Of a stretch of 23,873 nt of DNA, positions 15,309-22,614 are shown in pieces. Each line of letters starts with the position of its first letter. Position 1 is the stretch's first letter. The position numbers were made by a program, and so were the translations under genes. Under the pieces are notes generated by a model. It saw only the letters and a list, made by a program, of their open reading frames with translations. It was not told the DNA's origin and made no database searches. Source of the stretch: Candidatus Glassbacteria bacterium RIFCSPLOWO2_12_FULL_58_11 (GTDB taxonomy: Bacteria > Gemmatimonadota > Glassbacteria > GWA2-58-10); contig MFIX01000147.1 in NCBI GenBank assembly GCA_001780825.1, forward strand, positions 187 through 24,059. Direction: 5' to 3'.

Positions 15309-17273
15309 CTAATCCTCCTCGTACCGGCGCTTGAGCTGTTCGACCACCGAGGGATCGGCCAGGGTGCTGGTATCGCCCGGGACCTGTCCCGAGGCGATAT
15401 CCCGCAGCAGGCGGCGCATGATCTTGCCGCTCCTGGTTTTTGGCAGCTCGGCCGTGAACAGGATCTGTTTCGGCCGGGCCAGGGCGCCGATCTTGCGCAC
15501 CACGTGGTCCTTGAGCCGGTTCTCCAGGCCGTGGTCCAACTCCACGCCCTCGCGCAGGGTGACAAAAGCGGCGATCGCCTGGCCTTTCAGCTCATCGGCA
15601 ATGCCCACCACCGCGGTTTCGACCACATCCGGATGGTCAACGAAGGCGCTTTCCACCTCCATCGTACTCACCCGGTGCCCGGCGATATTGATCACATCAT
15701 CCACCCTTCCCAGGATCCAGAAGTAACCCTCCGTATCGCGTTTCGCGCCATCACCGGTAAAATAGAGATCGCCTTTCCACTTGGTCCAGTACTGGGCCTT
15801 GTAACGCTCCGGATCGCCGTAAATCCCGCGCAGCATAGCGGGCCAGGGCCGGGTGAGCGCCAGGTAGCCGCCGCCCACTTCCACTCTCTCTCCCTTATCG
15901 GTGAAAATTTCCGCCTCGATCCCCGGGAAAGGCACGGTGGCCGAACCGGGCTTGGTTTTGGTGATCCCGGGCAGGGGCGTGATCAGGATCGAGCCGGTTT
16001 CGGTCTGCCACCAGGTGTCGACGATCGGGCATTTCTCGCGGCCGATATTCCGGTGATACCACATCCAGGCCTCGGGGTTGATCGGCTCGCCGACCGTGCC
16101 GAGCAGCCGGAGGCTCGAGAGATCGTGTTTCGCCGGCTCTTTGTCGCCCCAGCGCATGAAAGCGCGGATCGCGGTCGGTGCGGTGTAGAAAACGGTGACG
16201 CCATATTCTTCGATAATCGACCAGAAACGGTCGCGATCCGGCCAGTCAGGCGCCCCCTCGTACATCACCTGGGTTGCGCCATTGGCCAGGGGACCATAGA
16301 CCAGATAGCTGTGGCCGGTCACCCAGCCGATATCGGCGGTGCACCAGAAAACATCCTGCGGCTTGAGGTCGAAGACCCATTTGCTGGTGGCATAGGTCCC
16401 CACCAGGTAGCCGCCGGTGGTGTGGATAATTCCTTTAGGTTTGCCGGTGGTTCCCGAGGTGTAGAGGATATAAAGCATGTCCTCGGCGTCCATCGGCTCG
16501 GGCTCGCAATAGTTGGCCGCCTCCTGCATCAGGCGGTGATACCAGTGGTCCCGGCCCTCCTTGACTCGCAGCATGAATTCACCCCGCTTGACAATCACCA
16601 CGTGCTCGATCGACGGGGTGTCCATCAGGGCGTAATCGGCATCGTGCTTGAGCGGGATGATCGAGCCGCGGCGGTAGCCGCCATCGGCGGTGATCAGCAC
16701 CTTGGCCTTGGCGTCCTTGATCCGGTCGGCCAGCGCCTCCGGGCTGAACCCGGCGAAAACCACCGAGTGCACCGCGCCGATCCTGGCGCAGGCCAGCAAG
16801 GAGATCACCAGTTCGGGGATCATCGGCAGGTAGATCGCCACCCGGTCGCCTTTCACCACGCCCAGGCCTTTCAAAGCATTGGCGAACTTATTCACCTCAC
16901 GGTAGAGATCCCAGTAGGTGAGCGTGCGTTTCTCGCCCGGCTCGCCCTGCCAGATCAGGGCCGCCTTGTTGCGCAGGCCGTTTTTCACATGACGGTCCAC
17001 GCAGTTGTAGCAGGCGTTTATCTTGCCGCCGACAAACCACTTGGCATAGGGCGGATTCCACTCCAGCACCTTGTCCCACTTGCGGTACCAGTGAAGCTCC
17101 TCGGCAAATGAGGCCCAGAAATTCTCGGGGTCTTTCCGGGCTTTTTCATAGATTCCCGGGTCCGCAATGTTCGCCTGGGACTTGAATTGCGCCGAAGGCT
17201 CGAACGTCCGGTCTTCTTCGAGCAGCACATCAATGGTCTGTGAACTCTGGCTCTTCGGGTCGTGCTCCGACAT
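15309..17273 (-). CDS. acs: Acetyl-CoA synthetase (AMP-forming)
   Basis: Cytoplasmic ligase of 654 residues, typical for Acs, converting acetate, ATP and CoA to acetyl-CoA, AMP and PPi. The N-terminal ACS domain (FWASFAEELHWYRKWDKVLEW cut short here, near residues 52-72) precedes the AMP-binding core with YTSGTTGKPKG at 271-281, DTWWQTETGS, and the ILGRVDDVINIAGHR hinge. The C-terminal KTRSGKIMRR holds Lys-617, the catalytic residue that is reversibly acetylated in well-studied relatives. I chose the ATG at 17273 because GGAGG lies about ten bases before it; a GTG at 17306 would add eleven residues but has no ribosome site. It is monocistronic, with its own promoter (17327-17355) and terminator (15236-15280). 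Confidence 0.97.
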   Translation of the reverse strand: MSEHDPKSQSSQTIDVLLEEDRTFEPSAQFKSQANIADPGIYEKARKDPENFWASFAEELHWYRKWDKVLEWNPPYAKWFVGGKINACYNCVDRHVKNGLRNKAALIWQGEPGEKRTLTYWDLYREVNKFANALKGLGVVKGDRVAIYLPMIPELVISLLACARIGAVHSVVFAGFSPEALADRIKDAKAKVLITADGGYRRGSIIPLKHDADYALMDTPSIEHVVIVKRGEFMLRVKEGRDHWYHRLMQEAANYCEPEPMDAEDMLYILYTSGTTGKPKGIIHTTGGYLVGTYATSKWVFDLKPQDVFWCTADIGWVTGHSYLVYGPLANGATQVMYEGAPDWPDRDRFWSIIEEYGVTVFYTAPTAIRAFMRWGDKEPAKHDLSSLRLLGTVGEPINPEAWMWYHRNIGREKCPIVDTWWQTETGSILITPLPGITKTKPGSATVPFPGIEAEIFTDKGERVEVGGGYLALTRPWPAMLRGIYGDPERYKAQYWTKWKGDLYFTGDGAKRDTEGYFWILGRVDDVINIAGHRVSTMEVESAFVDHPDVVETAVVGIADELKGQAIAAFVTLREGVELDHGLENRLKDHVVRKIGALARPKQILFTAELPKTRSGKIMRRLLRDIASGQVPGDTSTLADPSVVEQLKRRYEED

Positions 17274-17326
17274 ATTGCCTGTCCTCCGGGATATACTGTT
17301 AAACACTAAATTGATCCATTATTTTC

Positions 17327-17355
17327 AAAATATTTTTATTGTATATTTTTGTCAA
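17327..17355 (-). promoter_or_regulatory. Promoter of acs
   Basis: On the minus strand a perfect TTGACA (17355-17350) is followed after 17 bases by TATTTT (17332-17327), inside a sharply AT-rich stretch of about 100 bases that contrasts with the surrounding GC-rich DNA. Transcription would start near 17320, leaving a leader of roughly 45 bases with the GGAGG site. Confidence 0.65.
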
Positions 17356-17438
17356 GATTTAACCAGCTAATTTAAATTTATTCTGCAACCCAATTTAAAA
17401 CAACATTTAACATACCATAATGGAAGGGGCTTGCAAGC

Positions 17439-17795
17439 TTATTTCTTCTTCTTTTTTGCGGGCAGGGAGGCGGCGTAGTCCAGCGAACGCTTCAGCCAGA
17501 GCTCCAGCTTCTCCAGTTCGGCCGGCAGCTCCGGCGGCGGGACGACATACTCGCGCATCGGTTTGCCTTTCATCGGCTCGAAAGCTGCGGAACCCGGGAA
17601 GGCTTGCAGAAACTGCTCCCGGTCCGGCTCGGAGAGACGCATGAAAATATTGTTCTCAAACACGCCGCAGAACAGGTTGCCGCCCGGCGTATAGAAGGCG
17701 GGACAGCCAAAGGTGAGGCGCATCTCGCAGGCCAGCCCGGCGAGCGCTCCGGCGAGCAGCCCGCTCAGTTGCGCTGAGGGTTTTTGCCAGGCCAT
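17439..17795 (-). CDS. TfoX N-terminal domain family protein
   Basis: Small cytoplasmic protein of 118 residues. The LTFGCPAFYTPGGNLFCGVFENNIFMRL pattern (read in two parts, near residues 27-54) and the following FEPMKGKPMREYVVPP match the TfoX_N domain. This domain in gammaproteobacterial TfoX/Sxy acts in competence regulation, but it is also found alone in many bacteria with no known role, as here. There is no TfoX C-terminal domain. The protein ends in a run of Lys (AKKKKK). It stands alone, with 60 bases to the AT-rich TPR gene upstream on the same strand. Family confident, function unknown. Confidence 0.85.
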   Translation of the reverse strand: MAWQKPSAQLSGLLAGALAGLACEMRLTFGCPAFYTPGGNLFCGVFENNIFMRLSEPDREQFLQAFPGSAAFEPMKGKPMREYVVPPPELPAELEKLELWLKRSLDYAASLPAKKKKK

Positions 17796-17855
17796 ATTGG
17801 TAGCTCCAGCTTTATTATTTCAGATTGCATATAATGGAAGCATACTTTCTGAAAG

Positions 17856-18356
17856 TTATTGTTCCGATTGACTTTTTAATCTTTCTTTATTTTCTAGGAT
17901 GTTTTTTGCTTCCTTATTTCCCTTTCTTACAGCAGTTAAAAAAGCTTCGTCCGCCAAATCACTTTTACCATCTTGCTCATAAGCTTTCCCTAAGAGGAGA
18001 TCCAATTCATCATCATTAGGATTAAAATTTTTAGCTTGCTTAAAATCGGCAATAGCTAGCTTGAAGTTTCCTAATTCTAAATAGCTTATCCCCTTATCTT
18101 TCAAAGCCTCCGGATCTTCTTTATTTAATATTAATCGCAAGATAGCTATATAAAGAGTAAGCCTAGTTTTATAACTTTTTTTAGATTCTTCAGAAGCCTG
18201 CTTGCTCAATTTTCCTTTATATTTTTCTTTCGTGACAATGCATTCCCAAATCTCTTCGTAAGTCATTTCTCCCGAGTCAGATATTAAAGGCATGATAGAT
18301 ATTAGTTGATGATTCATATTGTCTGTATCTTCACCACAATACTTGCATATAGCCAT
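17856..18356 (-). CDS. AT-rich TPR protein with an N-terminal CxxC motif
   Basis: Protein of 166 residues. It begins MAICKYCGED, a single CxxC knuckle (C4, C7); I find no second CxxC pair, so a complete zinc ribbon is not evident. Residues about 80-150 form two tetratricopeptide-like units: DPEALKDKGISYLELGNFKL and DDELDLLLGKAYEQDGKSDL are typical helices A and B. AAGGAGGT four bases upstream of the ATG is an excellent ribosome site. Its base composition is visibly far more AT-rich than every neighbour, and its codons end mostly in A or T, which suggests recent acquisition. TPR proteins mediate protein-protein contacts; the partner is unknown. No mobility gene lies nearby. Confidence 0.85.
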   Translation of the reverse strand: MAICKYCGEDTDNMNHQLISIMPLISDSGEMTYEEIWECIVTKEKYKGKLSKQASEESKKSYKTRLTLYIAILRLILNKEDPEALKDKGISYLELGNFKLAIADFKQAKNFNPNDDELDLLLGKAYEQDGKSDLADEAFLTAVRKGNKEAKNILENKERLKSQSEQ

Positions 18357-18457
18357 CGTAACCTCCTTGCCAGCAACTTGTAAAAGCAGTTTTTGGGTTC
18401 AGCCGCAGGCTTCGCAATGACTTAAAAAAAAGTTGTTGAAATGAGCCTTTTTGTGAC

Positions 18458-18477
18458 GGGCGACCAGTCGGTCGCCC
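18458..18477. repeat. Short intergenic palindrome
   Basis: GGGCGACC (18458-18465) and GGTCGCCC (18470-18477) form a perfect 8-bp stem with loop AGTC, followed by CCTACA-like bases. This resembles small dispersed palindromes common in many bacterial genomes. It lies in the 177-base gap between the TPR gene and the methyltransferase gene, next to an A-rich stretch. It may also act as a terminator for the latter, though no T run follows on the minus strand. Confidence 0.55.
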
Positions 18478-18533
18478 CTACACTCCGCTATCTACGCTTG
18501 AATTACATAGATTCCCCTTGCAATTAAAACCTG

Positions 18534-19535
18534 TTATTTTCCACCCTCGAACAGGTCCCTTCCTTGAACCAGGGCGCGAATCTTACGGTCGGCCACACTG
18601 CGCTTGAGCATCCAGAAGCCGCAGTCCGGGTTGACGTATTTCACCCGCTCCGCGCCCAAGGCCTTGACCGCCTGCCCGATCCGGCGGGCGACCTGATCCG
18701 CGCTCTCCACGATATTGCTCTTGATATCAATCACCCCGACCCCGAAACCGATCCGCGGATCGACCTGCGCAAGGTATTTCAGCTCCTCCGGCCCGCGGAA
18801 AGCCATTTCGACCAGCACATGGTCGCAGCGCAGGCGGCCCATGAAGGCGGTCAGGGCTTCCCAGGTGCCTTTCTGGATGGTCTGGCCGCCGTAATTGCCG
18901 AAACACAAGTGCACCGCCGGCGTTGTCGGTATCGCCTCGAGCACAATATTTATGCACTCGGCGGCCCATTCCGCCTCCCCGGGGTGGCCGGTGATATTGG
19001 CCTCATCGACCTGCACCACCTCCGCCTCGAGCTCCTTAACCTGGCCGGCCAGGATACCCGCCAGGGCGCGGCAGAGCTTTTCGGTCGAGCCGTAATGCAA
19101 ATCCAGCAGGGTTTTGCAAAGCATGTGCGGCCCGGTAACCGTAAACTTGAGCGGGCCGCGGGTAAGGGCGCGCACCCGCCGGCAATCCTCGATCAGGTCC
19201 AGGCTGCCCTCGTTCAGCTCGCCGGTTACCACCGCGGCGGGCCTGGCCCGGAAGGACATCCCCTCCAGGGCGCGGAAGCGCCCGAGGTCCTCCCGGGAAA
19301 GCTTGGTGCGCACATTGCCCAGCGGACGGACGAAATAGTCGATCATCCCGTTGGTTTCCGGGTGGTTGACATCGAAGCGGTACAGCTCGCCATCCACCAG
19401 CAGGTCGATCCCGGCGTTCTCCTGAACTTTGAGCACCACGGCCGTGGCATCCTCGAGGGCTTGCACACCCGGGAGGGCAACCAGCCAGTCCGGCACCGGG
19501 TAGCTGCCGACAAGGGTGGTCTTTATTAGTGCCAT
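18534..19535 (-). CDS. Core-MetE (cobalamin-independent methionine synthase C-terminal) family methyltransferase
   Basis: Zinc-dependent methyltransferase-like protein of 333 residues, comprising only the catalytic TIM barrel; the N-terminal domain of full MetE (about 750 residues) is absent. The four zinc ligands are visible: His-209 and Cys-211 in AVHLCFGNYGG, Glu-243 in LVEMAF, and Cys-305 in NPDCGFW. TTLVGSYPVPDWL at the start, VDGE and VQVDEANITGHPGE (residues 175-186) are also typical. Core-MetE proteins methylate homocysteine or other thiols from donors that differ from that of MetE, for example methylated corrinoid proteins. I chose ATG 19535, preceded by CGGAGAA, over a start at 19583 that adds unconserved residues. 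It is alone in its transcription unit. Fold and zinc site certain, donor and acceptor unknown. Confidence 0.9.
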   Translation of the reverse strand: MALIKTTLVGSYPVPDWLVALPGVQALEDATAVVLKVQENAGIDLLVDGELYRFDVNHPETNGMIDYFVRPLGNVRTKLSREDLGRFRALEGMSFRARPAAVVTGELNEGSLDLIEDCRRVRALTRGPLKFTVTGPHMLCKTLLDLHYGSTEKLCRALAGILAGQVKELEAEVVQVDEANITGHPGEAEWAAECINIVLEAIPTTPAVHLCFGNYGGQTIQKGTWEALTAFMGRLRCDHVLVEMAFRGPEELKYLAQVDPRIGFGVGVIDIKSNIVESADQVARRIGQAVKALGAERVKYVNPDCGFWMLKRSVADRKIRALVQGRDLFEGGK

Positions 19536-19609
19536 GCGGGAATTCTCCGAATCGTGGAACCGGACTGGACGAGCCGGAAGCAAAAGGAATGAAGAATAAG
19601 AATTCAGAA

Positions 19610-19628
19610 GTCAGTAGTCAGTAGTCAG
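19610..19628. repeat. Short tandem repeat, 7-base unit
   Basis: GTCAGTA occurs twice in tandem (19610-19616, 19617-19623) and is followed by a partial GTCAG. It sits in the 252-base divergent spacer 19536-19787, which should also hold promoters for the methyltransferase and endonuclease V. A TGGCCGG/CCGGCCA inverted repeat near 19705-19732 and a TATATA-rich patch near 19733-19743 are the other visible features there. Confidence 0.6.
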
Positions 19629-19787
19629 AATGAAAAGATAGGCTTATCTTAACGTATTGCTCGACAGTGTGTCAATGGCCGGACGTCTTGCCGGGCTAAG
19701 GCCTGGCCGGGTTTCTTTTTCAGCCGGCCATTATTATATATAAGTCAGCAGGTGGTACCCCCCTCCACCGGGCGGAGCATTCTAAGG

Positions 19788-20516
19788 ATGGAATACCGGC
19801 GCCTACATCCCTGGGACATAACTCCTGCCAAGGCGCGCCGCTTGCAGGAGCGCCTGCGCAGTCAACTCATATTCGCGAATCCGTCGCCGCGGGTCAGGTC
19901 TGTCGCCGGGGCGGATGCGGCTTACGACGGCGGCAAGTCTTATGGGGCAGTGGTGGTTTTTTCGTACCCGGAGCTGGAAATCCTGGAGCAGAGCCTGGCG
20001 GTCCGGGAAGATTCTTTTCCTTACATTCCTGGGCTGCTGAGCTTCCGGGAGGGGCCGGTGCTGCTCGACTGTTTCTCCGCGCTCGGAAGCGAACCCGACC
20101 TGCTGATATTCGATGGGCAGGGAGTTGCTCATCCACGGGGATTCGGACTGGCCTCGCACCTGGGGCTGCTGCTCGACCGGCCCGCGATAGGCTGCGCCAA
20201 ACATAGACTATGCGGGCGAGCAGGGGAGCCGGGGAAAGCGCGCGGATCGTGGACGCCGCTGCTGGATCCCGAGGGGCGGGCCAGCGGCTGCGCCCTGCGC
20301 ACCAGGGATAATGTCCGGCCGGTTTTCATTTCTCCCGGCCATAAAATCACTCTCGAACAGTGCCGTAAGATCATCCTCGCCGCCTGCGCCGGTTTCAGAT
20401 TGCCCGAGCCGCTGCGCCGTGCGCACGGCGCGGCAAGCGCCGCGGCGGATGGCAAAGCAAAAGCTGTGGAGGCCCGATCAGCGTATTCACCAAGAAAAAG
20501 ATCCTCGAACTGCTGA
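19788..20516 (+). CDS. nfi: Endonuclease V (deoxyinosine/inosine-specific), with an extended C-terminal tail
   Basis: Nuclease that cuts the second phosphodiester bond 3' to deoxyinosine in DNA, or inosine in RNA for some members. All key features are present: Asp-43 in AGADAAY, the FPYIPGLLSFRE wedge (Tyr-79, Glu-88), Asp-109 in FDGQGVAHPRG, His-115, Lys-138 in GCAKHRLCG and His-213 in LPEPLRRAH. The ATG at 19788 has GGAG ten bases upstream; a GTG at 19752 is less likely. The encoded product is 242 residues, but the last twelve or so (after residue 230) are read through the beginning of the next gene. A single base at 20479 decides this: G instead of C would make TGA and end the protein at 230 residues, close to the family length. 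Family certain; true C-terminus doubtful. Confidence 0.94.
   Translation: MEYRRLHPWDITPAKARRLQERLRSQLIFANPSPRVRSVAGADAAYDGGKSYGAVVVFSYPELEILEQSLAVREDSFPYIPGLLSFREGPVLLDCFSALGSEPDLLIFDGQGVAHPRGFGLASHLGLLLDRPAIGCAKHRLCGRAGEPGKARGSWTPLLDPEGRASGCALRTRDNVRPVFISPGHKITLEQCRKIILAACAGFRLPEPLRRAHGAASAAADGKAKAVEARSAYSPRKRSSNC
20477..20480 (+). other. ATCA at the nfi/downstream gene junction: possible lost ATGA start-stop overlap
   Basis: In the endonuclease V frame bases 20478-20480 read TCA (Ser); in the frame of the next gene bases 20477-20479 read ATC. Changing only base 20479 from C to G would give a classic ATGA overlap with GGAGG (20468-20472) four bases before it. This supports either a sequence error, a real point mutation, or a rare ATC start. 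Confidence 0.55.
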
Positions 20517-22000
20517 CCCGCAAGGAGCTGCTTCTCAGCCTGGCGGCCGGCGAAATCGATTATATCCGGCGGATGTTCGAGTGCATCGGGCAGCTCGATT
20601 ACGAGGGCCTCATCCGGGCCGCCGTGGATGGCGGGATCGACCTGGAGCCAATTTATCAGGCCTTGGAATCCAGGACTGTCGAAAGGCTGAACGGCGGTCT
20701 GCTCCCGCGGGCTTTCGAGTATACCGTACTGGAGATGCTGTTTTCCGAAAGCGGCGGAGAAAAAGAGGGAACGCGGCCGGTCAATCTGGTTCAGCCCCTG
20801 GCGGAGAACAAGATACGGGAGCTCTTCCGGGTGCTGGGCGCTCCGCGTTTCGAGGAGAACCAGAAAGCCCGGCTGAAATATTATCTTGAGGCCTGGAACC
20901 TGCAGGGGCTGCGCGCTTTCCTGTGGGAGAAAGGCTTGACCGAATATTTCAATGAGCGTTTCAGCAAGCTCCACGCCTTGCCGGAAACCCGGCTGACTCT
21001 CGAGGAAATCCTGGAGAAATCCGGCCCGGCTGAAATTCTGGATGAGAAAATGCTCGTCGAAAATTTCGTCTTCGATCAGGCCAGCGGCTTAAAGTACGAG
21101 GAGGGGCTCAAAGAGAGCCTCTACCAGCAGCAGCAGAGCGAGGAGACCGCGGCTGATTTGCTGCAAAAGCTCTACGGAACTTTCGAATCGAAGCCGTTGA
21201 ACTATGAAAATATCAGGAAAGGCATGCTCGAGCTGCATATGGAGCACGTAGTCGAGCAGATTGAGCGGAGGGGTATGACTATTCTATACCGGTACATCAA
21301 GGAGAACTGGCTGCTGGGCGCGCGGGAAATCGCCCTTCGCCACAATTTCGCCTTACCCGGGGAGCTGGAAACCCAGGCTCCCGAGGCTGCGCTGCAGAGT
21401 GTAAAACTGGCGCTCCTGAGTCAGGCCGAGACGGGCGGCGAATCTATCCGGAAATTCCTTCGTTGGGAGGCGATCCTGAGCCATAGCCAGCCGGTACATT
21501 CCGGACATTGCTATGTCCTGGGGGGCGGTTACCTGCTGATGGCGGTCTCGCCGGTCGAGGAGCGCGAGCATTATTTGTTCGGCCAGTATCTGACCGACAA
21601 GGAAAAGGGCGCTTTCCTGCGCGACTTTTTTATGCATTATTTCAGCTCGAAAAACCTTCGGGCATGCGCCGCTCGATTGAGCGGACAGTATATGCGGGAG
21701 CTTTCCGGCAACATCCGGGTGAAAAATGCGCTGCGGATCGCCATGTTCGCCTTGCCCGTGGTGCTGATCGTTTCGGCGATTGTCGCCTGGCTCTTCAAGC
21801 TTACGCAGGAAAATGCCGGCGGGGGCCTTTTGATCGGTATGGCACTTACCCTCCTCGGCGAGGCGATCGCGGCGCGCAATGGCTACGCGATGCAGGTAAA
21901 ACCGGAAAGCCACGAGAAGATTCCGGGCTATGCGATCCGCGAGGAGGGAGTCCTTAAATACATGGAGTGGGGCGCAGAAACCTCCCCCCCCGGCAGATGA
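20477..22000 (+). CDS. Unrecognised protein with two C-terminal membrane segments, coupled to endonuclease V
   Basis: I do not recognise this family. The frame is open well upstream and coding character (ISVFTKKKILELLTRKELL) begins at the ATC at 20477. No ATG, GTG or TTG occurs until ATG 20573, the conservative start, which gives 475 residues; from 20477 it would be 507. The protein is mainly helical and charged. A long soluble part holds QQQQSEETAADLLQKLY and MEHVVEQIERRGMTILYRYI. Two hydrophobic spans follow at about residues 418-440 (from ALRIAMFALPVVLIVSAI) and 448-468 (GGGLLIGMALTLLGEAI), then a 40-residue tail. A cytoplasmic body anchored at the C-terminus is the simplest topology. It overlaps endonuclease V and shares its ribosome-site region, so the two are probably co-expressed. 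Nothing in it points to a catalytic motif, and I propose no function. Confidence 0.85.
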   Translation: MSVFTKKKILELLTRKELLLSLAAGEIDYIRRMFECIGQLDYEGLIRAAVDGGIDLEPIYQALESRTVERLNGGLLPRAFEYTVLEMLFSESGGEKEGTRPVNLVQPLAENKIRELFRVLGAPRFEENQKARLKYYLEAWNLQGLRAFLWEKGLTEYFNERFSKLHALPETRLTLEEILEKSGPAEILDEKMLVENFVFDQASGLKYEEGLKESLYQQQQSEETAADLLQKLYGTFESKPLNYENIRKGMLELHMEHVVEQIERRGMTILYRYIKENWLLGAREIALRHNFALPGELETQAPEAALQSVKLALLSQAETGGESIRKFLRWEAILSHSQPVHSGHCYVLGGGYLLMAVSPVEEREHYLFGQYLTDKEKGAFLRDFFMHYFSSKNLRACAARLSGQYMRELSGNIRVKNALRIAMFALPVVLIVSAIVAWLFKLTQENAGGGLLIGMALTLLGEAIAARNGYAMQVKPESHEKIPGYAIREEGVLKYMEWGAETSPPGR

Positions 22001-22028
22001 CGACCCTGCTTTCAAGGCTTCCCGCAGG

Positions 22029-22469
22029 TCATTCCGCCTTTTCAGGCTTTCCAAAAATCTTCCAGTCCAGGCTGAGTCTTCCCGGACCAATCAGGGCCAG
22101 GGCCAGGAACACAACCAACATCTTGAGCGCATGGGAGTAGATGCCGAAATTATCTCCGCTGAACAGGTGGAAAGAGGTGGCCACGGCCATCGTGAAGGCG
22201 AGGGACAAGCAGGCGGGCCGGGTCAAGAGGCCGAAAACGAGCAGCAGCCCGCCGATAAACTCCGAACAGGAGGCCATGAAGCCCCAGAATACCGGAAAAA
22301 ACCCGATGCCGAAATTCTCCAGCGCTCCGCCGATTTGGCCCCAGAACTCAATCCCGCCGGTAATCTTGGGCCAGCCGTGAACCATGAAGCTACAGCCCAG
22401 ACCGATACGCATGATCAACAGGCCCGCATCCCGGAGGCGCTCCGGAAAAGAGAAGATCAAGCCTCGCAT
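22029..22469 (-). CDS. DoxX family membrane protein
   Basis: Inner-membrane protein of 146 residues with four hydrophobic spans. GLLIMRIGLGCSFMVHGWPK near residue 16, FIGGLLLVFGLLTRPA and AVATSFHLFSGDNFG are standard for the DoxX family, whose bacterial members are linked to thiol or sulfur redox and to respiratory oxidoreductases, often with no defined function. GGAGGG six bases before the ATG is a strong ribosome site. It converges on the unknown coupled protein with 28 bases between the stops. It is separated from the radical SAM gene upstream by 135 bases and an inverted repeat, so it is probably transcribed separately. Confidence 0.92.
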   Translation of the reverse strand: MRGLIFSFPERLRDAGLLIMRIGLGCSFMVHGWPKITGGIEFWGQIGGALENFGIGFFPVFWGFMASCSEFIGGLLLVFGLLTRPACLSLAFTMAVATSFHLFSGDNFGIYSHALKMLVVFLALALIGPGRLSLDWKIFGKPEKAE

Positions 22470-22565
22470 TTGGCCCTCCTGAAAAGTTGAAATTCAAGCC
22501 GCCTGTTAAATTTTCACTCTTTGAGGAAGAATTGTCAATAAAGGATAGAAAACTGCCCAGCCCGG

Positions 22566-22614
22566 CGCTCGGCTGAAAGCTCGAGCCGCGAAGCTGAATC
22601 TCTTTCAGCGAGCG
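22566..22614 (-). repeat. Inverted repeat overlapping the radical SAM stop codon (terminator candidate without a T run)
   Basis: CGCTCGGCTGAAAG (22566-22579) pairs with CTTTCAGCGAGCG (22602-22614) over 13 bp with one bulged base and a 22-base loop. The distal arm covers the stop codon at 22605-22607. No T run follows on the minus strand, so it is either a factor-assisted terminator or a transcript-stabilising hairpin. Confidence 0.5.

Noticed and set aside
15504..17111. Long plus-strand open frame of 535 codons
   Set aside because: It is antisense to acs, whose translation is unmistakable. Long antisense frames are common in GC-rich genes, and this one has no family-like motifs.
17856..18530. 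AT-rich region considered as a mobile element or phage remnant
   Set aside because: No integrase, transposase, terminal repeats or tRNA boundary could be found. Only composition points to transfer.
19561..19640. Tandem 7-base units considered as a CRISPR or iteron array
   Set aside because: Fewer than three full units, no spacers and no replication or cas gene nearby; a simple short tandem repeat.
21980..22000. Run of eight C just before the stop of the unknown membrane protein
   Set aside because: A slip here would alter only the last few residues. The frame is consistent and there is no evidence of error.
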